A program made the translations under genes and the position numbers. A stretch of 64,000 nt of DNA. Source: AC-51 sp963749895. GTDB lineage: Bacteria; Actinomycetota; UBA4738; HRBIN12. Below the pieces are notes generated by a model, which was not told the DNA's origin, did not search any database, and saw only the letters and a program-made list of their open reading frames with translations. Shown here in pieces: positions 57,074 through 64,000 of the stretch (positions within the stretch are counted from its first letter, which is position 1; each line of letters begins with the position of its first letter). The stretch spans positions 496,001-560,000 of the forward strand of contig CAVVOG010000003.1 in NCBI GenBank assembly GCA_963749895.1, read 5' to 3'.

Positions 57074-58504
57074 TCAGGTCACCTTGACCTTGACCGTCGC
57101 TCGGTAGTAGCCGGCCTTCTTCGCCGTCGCCGTGTAGGCCCCCGCCTTGAATCCCCGGGGGAAGGTGAGGAACGCCACTCCCTTGCTGTTCGTCCGGGTC
57201 GACTGGCCCCCCATCGACACACGCGCCCCCTTCACCGGCTGACCGGCGTCCTTCACCACGAACTTCACGGTCTTCTTCGTCGCGTTGTCGAACGTCTTCG
57301 GGGACGCGGTCATCGCCAGCCCCGCGAGGACCTGCGTGTGCCACAACGCGTCACCGACGTTGACGAGCACGTCCATCCGGCCCGAGGAGCCCTCGCCCCC
57401 GATCTGGTAGGTCGTGCTCTCGCCGCCGGGGTGACCGACCTTCCGTACGGGCCCGAACCCCGTCGCCGAGGTGTTGGTGCGGACCGCACGGACGCTGTCG
57501 TTCGGGTCCACCCACGCTACCCACAACCTGCCCGTAGGGGCGGTGGCGATCGTGACGTCGGTGGCTCCACCGGATCCCGGGATGGCCCACGTCTTGGTCG
57601 TGCCGACCTTCCACAGCTGGAGCCGTGTGCATGTCGGGTAGCCGACGCAGGTCGCCGTGTACACGCCGCCCCCTCGGCGCGCAGCGATCGCGACGCCCGC
57701 GATGAAGTCGACCGACTGTCCGCCCGTGGCGGAGCTGGGGACCTTCCGGTTCCCGCTCGTCGTCGGGGAGACCTTCTTGATCCATGTCCCGTTCCCGGCG
57801 CCGGACTGGTTCGAGTACCACGCGAGCCACACGTCCCCCGTCTTCAGGTCCGTCGCCATGGCCGAGTGGTAGAGGCAGCAACCCGACCCGCTCGTGGTGG
57901 ACCCGTCCGGATCGGTCGCGGGGTTGGACGCGTCGACGCCATGGTGCCACCGGACCTGGTTGCCTGCTCCCTGCACCCACGCGGCCATCGGCACGCCGTT
58001 GCCGTCGTTCGTCGCGCCGATCGACCCCGAGGAGGCCAGCGTGCTCTGGGACATGCTGCCGCTGTTCAGGTTCCAGGACGTGCCGGTCGTGTCGGTGCTG
58101 ACCGACGTGTACATCGCTCCGGTGTTGTAGGGGGAGCCCGTGGCGCCATTGATCCCTGAGAAGACGAGCCTGATCCCGTCGCCGTCTCGGTAGTCGAGCA
58201 GGACCGGATCCTCGACGACGGAGCCCCATCCTCCGAGGATCGTGTCGATCGATCCGACCTGCTTGCCTGCCTTGTTGACCCGGGTGTGGCCGTAACCGTC
58301 GGCGCCGCCTTTCGACCTCGCGAAGGCAACGTGCAGGACCCCGTCGGCGGTTCGGAACAAGCCGGGCTCGTAGAAGTTGACGACGGTGCCGTCGGTGACC
58401 TTCGTCCATCGTCCGGGCGGTCCCGCGAGCGCCACCGGAGCCAGCGTGACGACCAGGGTGAGCCCGAGTGCGGCGGATAGAACGCGGCGAGGCGATGTGG
58501 TCAT
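57074..58504 (-). CDS. Secreted beta-propeller-like protein with Ig-like C-terminal domain
   Basis: The 476-residue product starts at ATG 58504 with GGGAGG upstream. A signal peptide (cleavage near APVALA) is followed by a large domain of repeated short strands with Trp/Asp-box-like blocks (GDVWLAWYSN, GRLWVAWVDPNDS), similar to sialidase-type propellers but without clear catalytic Arg triads. The last 80 residues are an Ig/carboxypeptidase-regulatory-like domain (VKFVVKDAGQPVKGARVSMG). I cannot assign an activity. Confidence 0.78.
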   Translation of the reverse strand: MTTSPRRVLSAALGLTLVVTLAPVALAGPPGRWTKVTDGTVVNFYEPGLFRTADGVLHVAFARSKGGADGYGHTRVNKAGKQVGSIDTILGGWGSVVEDPVLLDYRDGDGIRLVFSGINGATGSPYNTGAMYTSVSTDTTGTSWNLNSGSMSQSTLASSGSIGATNDGNGVPMAAWVQGAGNQVRWHHGVDASNPATDPDGSTTSGSGCCLYHSAMATDLKTGDVWLAWYSNQSGAGNGTWIKKVSPTTSGNRKVPSSATGGQSVDFIAGVAIAARRGGGVYTATCVGYPTCTRLQLWKVGTTKTWAIPGSGGATDVTIATAPTGRLWVAWVDPNDSVRAVRTNTSATGFGPVRKVGHPGGESTTYQIGGEGSSGRMDVLVNVGDALWHTQVLAGLAMTASPKTFDNATKKTVKFVVKDAGQPVKGARVSMGGQSTRTNSKGVAFLTFPRGFKAGAYTATAKKAGYYRATVKVKVT

Positions 58505-58568
58505 CCGGAGACCTCCCGTTCTCTGATCCGCGGAACGTACTCCTTCGCCGCCACCGCACGCCACCCCT

Positions 58569-58819
58569 TCACGGGGTCCGCATCACCGTCTCGACGCGGA
58601 AGCCGCCGCGCTCGCCCTCGCGAAGCACGACGTCAGCATCAAGTGCGACCTCCGGGGGCGCGACGCCCGGCGGGACCGCACCGGCCGCCATCAGGTGGGC
58701 AGCGATCGCACCTCATGCCAGCCGGTGGTCTGCTCCATCGCGGTGGAGCCGGTGCGATCGTCCTTCTCCACCGAGAAGGTGACTGTGGCGCCGCCGGGCT
58801 CCGCGCCCAGCGGGCGCGT
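58569..58819 (-). pseudogene. C-terminal remnant of a saccharopine/lysine dehydrogenase-like gene
   Basis: The minus strand gives TVTFSVEKDDRTGSTAMEQT, then TGWH, and after a frame change AIAAHLMAAGAVPPGVAPPE and a terminal FRVETVMRTP with a stop at 58569. This is the tail of the saccharopine-reductase family; the block TTGWH...AIAAHLMAAGA parallels TTGFHVAIVAAMAARG at the end of the intact gene 41294. The N-terminal 300 codons are missing. Its frame begins directly at the stop codon of the tautomerase gene, so a deletion probably joined them. Confidence 0.75.
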
Positions 58820-59008
58820 CTAGAGGTTGGGGAAGACGCCGCCGATCGCCCAGTTCGAGGGTTTCACCTCCTCGATGATCACGAAGGTCTTGTCGCGCAT
58901 GCGCTCGCCCGAGACTTCGATCTCCGCCTCGGTCACCTTCTTGATCATCGCCTCCTTCTCCTCATCGGAGAACACACCCTCGATCACCTGGATGGTCGTG
59001 ACCGGCAT
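58820..59008 (-). CDS. 4-oxalocrotonate tautomerase-family protein
   Basis: The 62-residue product starts MPVTTIQVIEGVFS, so Met removal exposes the catalytic Pro1 of the tautomerase superfamily. ATG 59008 has GAGGAGGG 6 bases upstream. The length fits the short 4-OT subunit. An Arg corresponding to the substrate-binding Arg11 is not obvious at the usual place, so the substrate may differ from 2-oxo-3-hexenedioate. It has no catabolic partner genes nearby. Confidence 0.85.
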   Translation of the reverse strand: MPVTTIQVIEGVFSDEEKEAMIKKVTEAEIEVSGERMRDKTFVIIEEVKPSNWAIGGVFPNL

Positions 59009-59200
59009 ACGGCTCCCTCCTCACACTCCGGGACTGAGGTTCCCTCCCGATCGAAGGACTCGATCGGCGTCGGCCGAACCTAGCCGCGCGCGCCCCGTGC
59101 CTCAAGAGCGAGCGGTTTCCTGCGTTGGAACACATGCATGCGACGGGCGACCGTCGTCGCGCCGCAACGCGTCCGAGCCCTCGGCGGCAGACGTCTCGGG

Positions 59201-59206
59201 GATACT
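59201..59206 (+). promoter_or_regulatory. Putative -10 element (GATACT), leaderless start
   Basis: GATACT lies 6 bases before ATG 59213, the same word used before ATG 4581. Confidence 0.4.
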
Positions 59207-59212
59207 GGGCGC

Positions 59213-60925
59213 ATGTCTCGTGCGATCCCCGGGAGGGGGGCGATCCGGCGGTGGGTCGCGTCGGTCCGTCCGGAACGCGGAACGCTCGTCCCGGAGGCGA
59301 TCGCGGGGCTGCCCGGCGCGATCGGCAGCGTCCCCGACGGTATGGCGGCGTCGCTGCTGGCCGGCGTCAGCCCGATCCACGGGCTCTACGCCAGCATGGT
59401 GGGCCCGTTCGTCGGGGGGCTGTCTGCGAGCACCGCGCTCGTGGTCGTGACGACCACGAGCGCTGCGGCGCTCGCGGCCGGATCCTCCCTGGCGGGGCTC
59501 CCACAGGCCGACCGGGCGGGAGCGCTCGCCTTGCTCACCATGATCGCCGGGGGGCTGATGGTCGTCGCGGGTCTCTTCCGACTCGGACGCTACACGCGGT
59601 TCGTGGCCGGCTCCGTGATGACCGGGTTCCTGACCGGGGTCGCCGCCAACATCGTGCTCGGGCAGATCCCCGTCGCCACGGGCGTGGAGACCGACGGTGG
59701 TCTGTCCGTCTCGAGGGCGCTGTACGTGGTGACGCACCCGAGCCAGATCGATCCGGCGACGTTGACGGTCGGGGGGATCGCCGCCGCCATCCTCCTGGTG
59801 CTCAGCCGCACGCGGCTCCAGTCCGTGGCGGCCGTCATGGCGCTGGTGATCCCGTCCATGGTCGTCGCGATCGCAGGCATGGACGGCGTCGAGCTGGTGA
59901 GCGACGTGGGGTCGATCCCGACCGGCGTCCCGCTGCCCGCGATGCCGAGCCTGGGCGCGCTCAGCGTCGACCTGGTCGCCGGAGCCTTCGCCGTGGCGGT
60001 GATCGTCCTGGTCCAGGGATCGGGCGTGGGCGAGTCGGCGCCGAACCCCGACGGCTCGAGGTCCGATGCGAACCGGGACTTCGTCGGTCAGGGTCTGGGC
60101 AACGTCGCCGCCGCGATGTTCCAAGGACAGCCGGTGGGTGGCTCGGTGGGGCAGACCGCGTTGAACGTGGCCGCGGGCGCACGGACCCGGTGGGCGTCGG
60201 TCTTCTCGGGCGTGTGGATGCTGGTGATCCTGGTCGCGTTCTCCGGGGTCGTCGGGGACATCGCGATGGCGACGCTCGCCGCGATCTTGATCTACGCGGC
60301 GATCGGGTCGGTCAACCTGTCGAGGATCCAGCTGGTGCTCAGGACGAGCAGGATCTCGCAGATCGCGAGCATCACGACCTTCGTCGCGACGCTGGTGCTC
60401 CCGGTCGCGGCCGCCGTCGGGATCGGCGTCGCGCTCTCCCTGCTCCTCCAGGTCAATCGCAGCACGCTCGACCTCAGGGTGGTCGAGCTCGTCCCGCTCC
60501 CGGACGGGACCGTGCAGGAGCGTGGAGCGCCCGCGACGCTCCAGAGCTTCCGAGTCACGGTGCTCGACGTGTACGGCAGCCTCCTGTTCGCGGGCGCCAG
60601 GACGTTGGAGCTTCGCCTTCCGGACCCGGCGGGGACGCGATGCCCGGCCCTGGTGATCCGGATCCGGGGGCGGACGGGCTTCACGTCCACGGCGATCCAG
60701 GTGCTCGAGCGGTACCAAGCCCGCCTCGAGGAGGCAGGAGGACGCCTCTATCTCAGCGGCGTCGATCCGTCGGTGGTGGTCGAGCTCCGTCGGGGGAAGG
60801 TGCGCGATGCGATCGGTCCGGTCGAACTCGTCCCCGCGACCGAGATCTTGGGTGCGGCGACGCGGGAGGCCTTCGAGCGCGCGACGACCTGGGTCCAGGA
60901 GCAGGAGGAGCGCGACCGAACATGA
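59213..60925 (+). CDS. SulP-family anion transporter with STAS domain
   Basis: The 570-residue protein has the SulP layout: about 10-12 transmembrane segments from residue 30 (EAIAGLPGAIGSVPDGMAAS, VSPIHGLYASMVGPFVGGLS) to about 430, with QGSGVGESAPNPDGSR in the middle, and a cytoplasmic STAS domain at the end (about residues 460-560). SulP proteins carry sulfate, bicarbonate or other anions. It starts at ATG 59213 and overlaps the next gene by ATGA, so the PT-rich membrane protein probably regulates or accompanies it. Confidence 0.88.
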   Translation: MSRAIPGRGAIRRWVASVRPERGTLVPEAIAGLPGAIGSVPDGMAASLLAGVSPIHGLYASMVGPFVGGLSASTALVVVTTTSAAALAAGSSLAGLPQADRAGALALLTMIAGGLMVVAGLFRLGRYTRFVAGSVMTGFLTGVAANIVLGQIPVATGVETDGGLSVSRALYVVTHPSQIDPATLTVGGIAAAILLVLSRTRLQSVAAVMALVIPSMVVAIAGMDGVELVSDVGSIPTGVPLPAMPSLGALSVDLVAGAFAVAVIVLVQGSGVGESAPNPDGSRSDANRDFVGQGLGNVAAAMFQGQPVGGSVGQTALNVAAGARTRWASVFSGVWMLVILVAFSGVVGDIAMATLAAILIYAAIGSVNLSRIQLVLRTSRISQIASITTFVATLVLPVAAAVGIGVALSLLLQVNRSTLDLRVVELVPLPDGTVQERGAPATLQSFRVTVLDVYGSLLFAGARTLELRLPDPAGTRCPALVIRIRGRTGFTSTAIQVLERYQARLEEAGGRLYLSGVDPSVVVELRRGKVRDAIGPVELVPATEILGAATREAFERATTWVQEQEERDRT

Positions 60926-61671
60926 GGGTGCTGCTGAGGCTGCTCGTCATGGGTTCCGTCGGACTGTGGTCGTTCGCCGCTCACCCAGCCATCGGCGCGC
61001 CGGCGTTCCAGGTGTCGGAGTCGCCGTCGCCCGAGCCGACGACGGAGCCCACGCCTGTGCCCACCACGGAACCGTCACCGGAGCCCACCCTTGCGCCGTC
61101 GCCGGAGCCGACGACGGGGTCCACGCCTGCGCCGACCACGGAACCGACGGGGGCGCCGAGCGAGACGTCCGCGACCGTCACGGGATCGGGGTCCGACGGT
61201 GGCCCCGAGGATGCCGGCGAGACGCCGGTCGCCTGGTGGCAGTGGGTCCTCCTCGCGCTCCTGCTGGTGGGGGGTCTCGCCGCGATGACGCTGGCCCGTC
61301 GCCGACCTCCCACGCGGGACGAGGCCGGACAGGGACGGCAGGTGCTGTTGGCGCAGATCCAGCGGCTGGCGACGCGTTCGTCGGAGGTGGCTCCGACGGA
61401 CGAGGAGATCCAGTACCAGCGCGCCACGGTGGAGGCGCTGATGCCGCTGCTGCGCGCCGAGGTCGGCCGGGAACCCGAGGCAGACACGCGCCGCCGCCTG
61501 GAAGGGGTGTTCGTGGCGCTCGCATCCCTCGGTCGGGCCTTGAAGTCGGCCCGAGGCACGGCGCTCAGGAGTGACGAGCGGTCCCGCGTGCAGACGGTCG
61601 CGTCGGAGCTCGACGATCGGCTCGCGGTCATCCGCTCCGAGATCACGGACGAGGTCGACGGGGAGACCTGA
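60922..61671 (+). CDS. PT-rich single-pass membrane protein with C-terminal helical domain
   Basis: The 249-residue product starts at ATG 60922 overlapping the transporter stop (ATGA). A signal peptide is followed by an extracellular low-complexity stretch of PEPTTEPT-like repeats (about residues 33-75), one transmembrane segment (about 107-125) and a cytoplasmic helical domain with coiled-coil-like heptads (RQVLLAQIQRLATRS, RAEVGREPEADTRRRLEG). It resembles nothing I can name; a transporter-associated sensor is a fair guess. The end overlaps the convergent beta-lactamase-family gene by 29 bases. Confidence 0.75.
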   Translation: MRVLLRLLVMGSVGLWSFAAHPAIGAPAFQVSESPSPEPTTEPTPVPTTEPSPEPTLAPSPEPTTGSTPAPTTEPTGAPSETSATVTGSGSDGGPEDAGETPVAWWQWVLLALLLVGGLAAMTLARRRPPTRDEAGQGRQVLLAQIQRLATRSSEVAPTDEEIQYQRATVEALMPLLRAEVGREPEADTRRRLEGVFVALASLGRALKSARGTALRSDERSRVQTVASELDDRLAVIRSEITDEVDGET

Positions 61672-62944
61672 CGGACCCTCGCCGCGATCCTTCGGTCGCC
61701 GCTCCCTCAGCCGCGCTCTGGAAGGGCCACGGTCGGCCGAGCGACCGGTAGAGCGCCTCGACCAGCGCCATCGCGCGTGGATCGGCCAGCCGCATCACCA
61801 TCCGGTTCGGGACGTACCCGAACCCGACGCGGTCGTGCGGATCGGCGAACCCGAGCGATCCGCCCGCACCCGGCGCGCCGAACCCGCTCGGGTGGGTGAA
61901 CCCGTCCCTGGCCGTCGGTTTCGTGAATCCGACCGAGAACGGAGCGTCGATCTTGAGGGCCGCGTCGCGGAAGCCACGCACCGGAGGGATCGCCGGCGCC
62001 ATCAGTTCGCGGAGGGTCTCCTCGCGCAGCCCCAGCTCGTCCCCTCCCGTCGCGAACGCGCCGTACGCCCTTGCGAGCGCGCGCGCCGACCCCACGCCGC
62101 CGCCGGCGGGGAGCTCCAGGTTCCGCGCGTAGACGCGGTCGGTCTGCTCGGGTAGCTCCGTGCCCCGGAGCGCCCGCCTGATCCGTGACCTGGGCATCAG
62201 GGTGGCCAAGACGAACAGGGGCGGGTTCGGCAGGAACGACCCGGGCTCCAACGTCGGCCGCATCAGGGGCGCAAGCCGATCGTCGGGGAGCTCCTCGGGC
62301 AGCCGGATGAAGAAGTCGATCCCGAGCGGGGTCGCGATCTCGTCGGCGAAGAACGTGCCCAGGCTCCGGTGCTGCGGGTCGACGCGACGCAGGAGCTCGC
62401 CTTCGTAGAAGCCGATCGTGAGGCCGTGGTAGGCCTGTCGCTCCCCGGCCGGCCACTCGGGCACCTGGCGAGCCAGCACGACGGCGAGCCGGTCGAGGTC
62501 GGCCACGAGGTCTTCGGTCGTCGGCTCGTCCAGCGCGTAGAGACCGGTCTGGTGTGCCAGGAGTTGTCGCACGGTTGTCCGCCCCTTGCCGTGCTGCAAG
62601 AACTCGGGCCAGTACGTGGCGATCCGCTCGTCGTAGTCGATCAGTCCCCGCGAATGAGCCAGCGCCATGGCGAGCCCAGCCATCCCCTTCGTGGCCGAGA
62701 ACACCAGGGCCATCGTGTCGGCCTCCCAGGGCGCCCCGGTCGCAGGGTCGCGGATGCCGCCCCACAGGTCGACGACCCGCTCGCCGTCCACCTCGATGCA
62801 GCACGCCGCGCCCAGCTCACCCCGGCGCCGGAAGTTCTCCAGGAAGGTGTCGCGCACGGGTTCGAAGCCGGAGGCCACCCGACCGGTCACGACGCGACGA
62901 CCCACGCGCGGGGTCGCGACCTCCTCGATCGTCGAACGGGTCAT
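61643..62944 (-). CDS. Beta-lactamase-family serine hydrolase (class C-like fold)
   Basis: The 433-residue product starts at ATG 62944 with GAGGAGG upstream. It has the serine beta-lactamase/esterase motifs: SATKG (SxxK nucleophile and general base) and YHGLTIG in the YxN position, and the later GFGAPGAGGSLGFAD in the KTG-like place. The family (EstB, 6-aminohexanoate-dimer hydrolase-like) includes esterases and transacylases; it is not evidence of antibiotic resistance. No signal peptide is seen, so it is likely cytoplasmic. It is 10 bases downstream of the ICMT-like gene. Confidence 0.9.
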   Translation of the reverse strand: MTRSTIEEVATPRVGRRVVTGRVASGFEPVRDTFLENFRRRGELGAACCIEVDGERVVDLWGGIRDPATGAPWEADTMALVFSATKGMAGLAMALAHSRGLIDYDERIATYWPEFLQHGKGRTTVRQLLAHQTGLYALDEPTTEDLVADLDRLAVVLARQVPEWPAGERQAYHGLTIGFYEGELLRRVDPQHRSLGTFFADEIATPLGIDFFIRLPEELPDDRLAPLMRPTLEPGSFLPNPPLFVLATLMPRSRIRRALRGTELPEQTDRVYARNLELPAGGGVGSARALARAYGAFATGGDELGLREETLRELMAPAIPPVRGFRDAALKIDAPFSVGFTKPTARDGFTHPSGFGAPGAGGSLGFADPHDRVGFGYVPNRMVMRLADPRAMALVEALYRSLGRPWPFQSAAEGAATEGSRRGSVRSPRRPRP

Positions 62945-62954
62945 GCGTCCTCCT

Positions 62955-63452
62955 CTAGAGCCACGGGAGCTTCACGGATACGGCGTAGTCGTCCCAGGCG
63001 GGACCGAACCGTTCCGACAGGGCCGCGTCCTCGGCTGGGGCGTAGCGGCGAGCGGCCAGGTACAGGACCAGGCCGATCGCGGCGCCCAGCCAGGTGTTCA
63101 GCAGGAACCCGAGCCAGGGCAGGACCAACAGCGACACGCCGGTGTAGAGCGGATGGCGGACCAGCGCGAAGGGACCGGTGGTGATCAGCTCGCCCCGGCG
63201 GGCCACCGTCAAGATCAGGACCACCGACCAAGCCCAGATCACGACGCCGATCCCCAGGATCACGAACGAGACGACCCGCAGCGCGTCCGGGGGTCCTCCC
63301 ACCTCGAAGACCTGTGGGAACGCGAGGTTCAGCACGACCCCGATCACGATGACCGGGAGCGTGACCACGGCGATGCGATCGCCGCTGCCGATCAGCTCCC
63401 GAAGACCCACGGACGTGTGCCCCACCCCAACGGGTAGTGCATCAGGTGGCAC
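62955..63452 (-). CDS. ICMT-like membrane methyltransferase
   Basis: The 165-residue product (GTG 63452) has four hydrophobic segments and the isoprenylcysteine carboxyl methyltransferase/PEMT-like motif in its second half: GPFALVRHPLYTG, LAARRYAPAEDAALSERFG and WDDYAVSVKLPW. It should methylate a membrane-associated acceptor using SAM; bacterial members have no known substrate in most cases. No ribosome site is clear, so the exact start is open. It is upstream of and probably cotranscribed with the beta-lactamase-family gene. Confidence 0.8.
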   Translation of the reverse strand: MPPDALPVGVGHTSVGLRELIGSGDRIAVVTLPVIVIGVVLNLAFPQVFEVGGPPDALRVVSFVILGIGVVIWAWSVVLILTVARRGELITTGPFALVRHPLYTGVSLLVLPWLGFLLNTWLGAAIGLVLYLAARRYAPAEDAALSERFGPAWDDYAVSVKLPWL

Positions 63453-63507
63453 GTGTGGCGGAGAGGGTCGAGCGTCTCCCGCCGTGGGGGACCCGACGGC
63501 GCGGACG

Positions 63508-64000
63508 TCAGAGGACCCGTCCGAGCGGTGTCCTGCTGACCAGCGACCAGGCGAGCGCGAACGACCCCACGATCCCGAGCGTCGCGACGAGCAGCGCCTT
63601 CGCGTCGATCGGGAGCGATGTCCGACGGAAGAGCAGCGCGAGTCCGACCAGCACGGGGCCTTGCAGCATGTAGGCGGCGTACGAACTGCGTCCCATCGCC
63701 GCCCGGATCGGTCCGGTCCCCGCCAGGTGCCGCTGCGCGAACCCGAGCGCCCACACCGATCCGGCGATCACGAGCACGCCCTCGAGCACCGCGTACACGA
63801 GCGGGTAGCCGCCCCACCCTCCGTAGAAATCGTCGGGCTCGTCGCCCAGCGCGATCGCGACGCCGATCGACAGCATCAAGCCGACCACCACCGCGAGCGT
63901 CGCGACGCCGGCCCGTCGGTACTGCCGGCCCGGGACCGGCCGGAACCAGCCTCGTGTCGCCGCGGTCACCCCGAGGAGGAACGAGGCGATGCACTGCGGC
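63508..64000 (-). CDS. Partial acyltransferase 3-family membrane protein
   Basis: The frame is open to the window edge and ends at 63508, giving the last 163 residues of a polytopic membrane protein. Segments near ATLAVVVGLMLSIGVAIAL, LEGVLVIAGSVWALGFAQRH and GRSSYAAYMLQGPVLVGLAL match the C-terminal part of acyltransferase 3 (O-acetyltransferase-type) proteins, where the SSYAAYMLQ block is characteristic. The catalytic His at the N-terminus is beyond the window. The substrate would be a cell-surface glycan or lipid. Confidence 0.75.
   Translation of the reverse strand, partial: PQCIASFLLGVTAATRGWFRPVPGRQYRRAGVATLAVVVGLMLSIGVAIALGDEPDDFYGGWGGYPLVYAVLEGVLVIAGSVWALGFAQRHLAGTGPIRAAMGRSSYAAYMLQGPVLVGLALLFRRTSLPIDAKALLVATLGIVGSFALAWSLVSRTPLGRVL

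Noticed and set aside
61643..62944. Antibiotic-resistance beta-lactamase
   Set aside because: The fold motifs are shared with esterases and transacylases of the EstB type; the KTG motif is not clear and no signal peptide is present, so resistance is not supported.
1..64000. Insertion sequences, phage genes, CRISPR arrays, rRNA
   Set aside because: No transposase, integrase, phage structural gene, spaced repeat array or rRNA sequence was recognised.

Overview
The window is very GC-rich, has almost no non-coding space, uses many GTG starts, and carries families common in Actinomycetota: non-pyrrolysine MttB methyltransferase with its corrinoid protein, delta-60 repeat propellers, an actinobacterial-type Lhr helicase near a Nei-family glycosylase, and a gamma/beta-fused urease. 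Many genes lack a Shine-Dalgarno site and instead have a TAnnnT-type -10 element 6-8 nt before the start codon, the leaderless arrangement typical of Actinomycetota. I infer an uncultured actinobacterium, probably a metagenome assembly; no rRNA or other phylogenetic marker fixes the class.

Layout. 0-4.5 kb: an operon of two membrane-anchored multiheme c-type cytochromes (10 and about 9 heme sites), a SurA-N-like protein, a TPR protein and an NHL propeller, probably an extracytoplasmic electron-transfer module. 4.6-10 kb: a kinase-aminotransferase fusion, an exonuclease III-rhodanese fusion and a frameshifted fumarase. 10-14.2 kb: a FAD amine oxidoreductase, two small membrane proteins and a corrinoid protein/MttB pair (quaternary-amine demethylation). 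14.2-21.5 kb: a small gene broken by a 77-bp tandem duplication, tRNA-Met, a cupredoxin membrane protein, a delta-60 propeller, a cyclic-nucleotide-binding protein, secreted proteins, an SGNH hydrolase and a MOSC protein.

21.6-35 kb: a nitrobindin-like protein, a P1B ATPase fused to a hemerythrin-like domain, and a minus-strand chain nei-ggt-PAS histidine kinase joined by one-base stop/start overlaps, then an MFS transporter and Lhr helicase. 35-42.5 kb: bactofilin-like proteins and a nitrogen-catabolism group (S51 peptidase, UreAB and UreC, amidohydrolase, lysine/saccharopine dehydrogenase-like enzyme). 42.6-48.5 kb: a subtilase, a zinc-ribbon protein ending inside tRNA-Val, and a decayed stretch next to that tRNA (delta-60 propeller, subtilase-domain remnant, truncated ECF sigma factor, degenerate tRNA-Val 3' end, truncated URO-D gene). 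48.7-57 kb: two paralogous lipoproteins flank a glutaredoxin-DsbD-like protein, a radical SAM protein and a sulfatase, with an anaerobic sulfatase-maturase after the second lipoprotein. 57-64 kb: a secreted propeller, a dehydrogenase remnant, a tautomerase, a SulP transporter with a PT-rich membrane partner, a beta-lactamase-family hydrolase, an ICMT-like methyltransferase and a partial acyltransferase.

Intact-looking conserved genes are interrupted by small indels in G/C-rich runs (fumC, S51 peptidase, ureC twice). Sequencing or assembly error is at least as likely as real decay for these; the truncated remnants between 45 and 59 kb look genuinely decayed.
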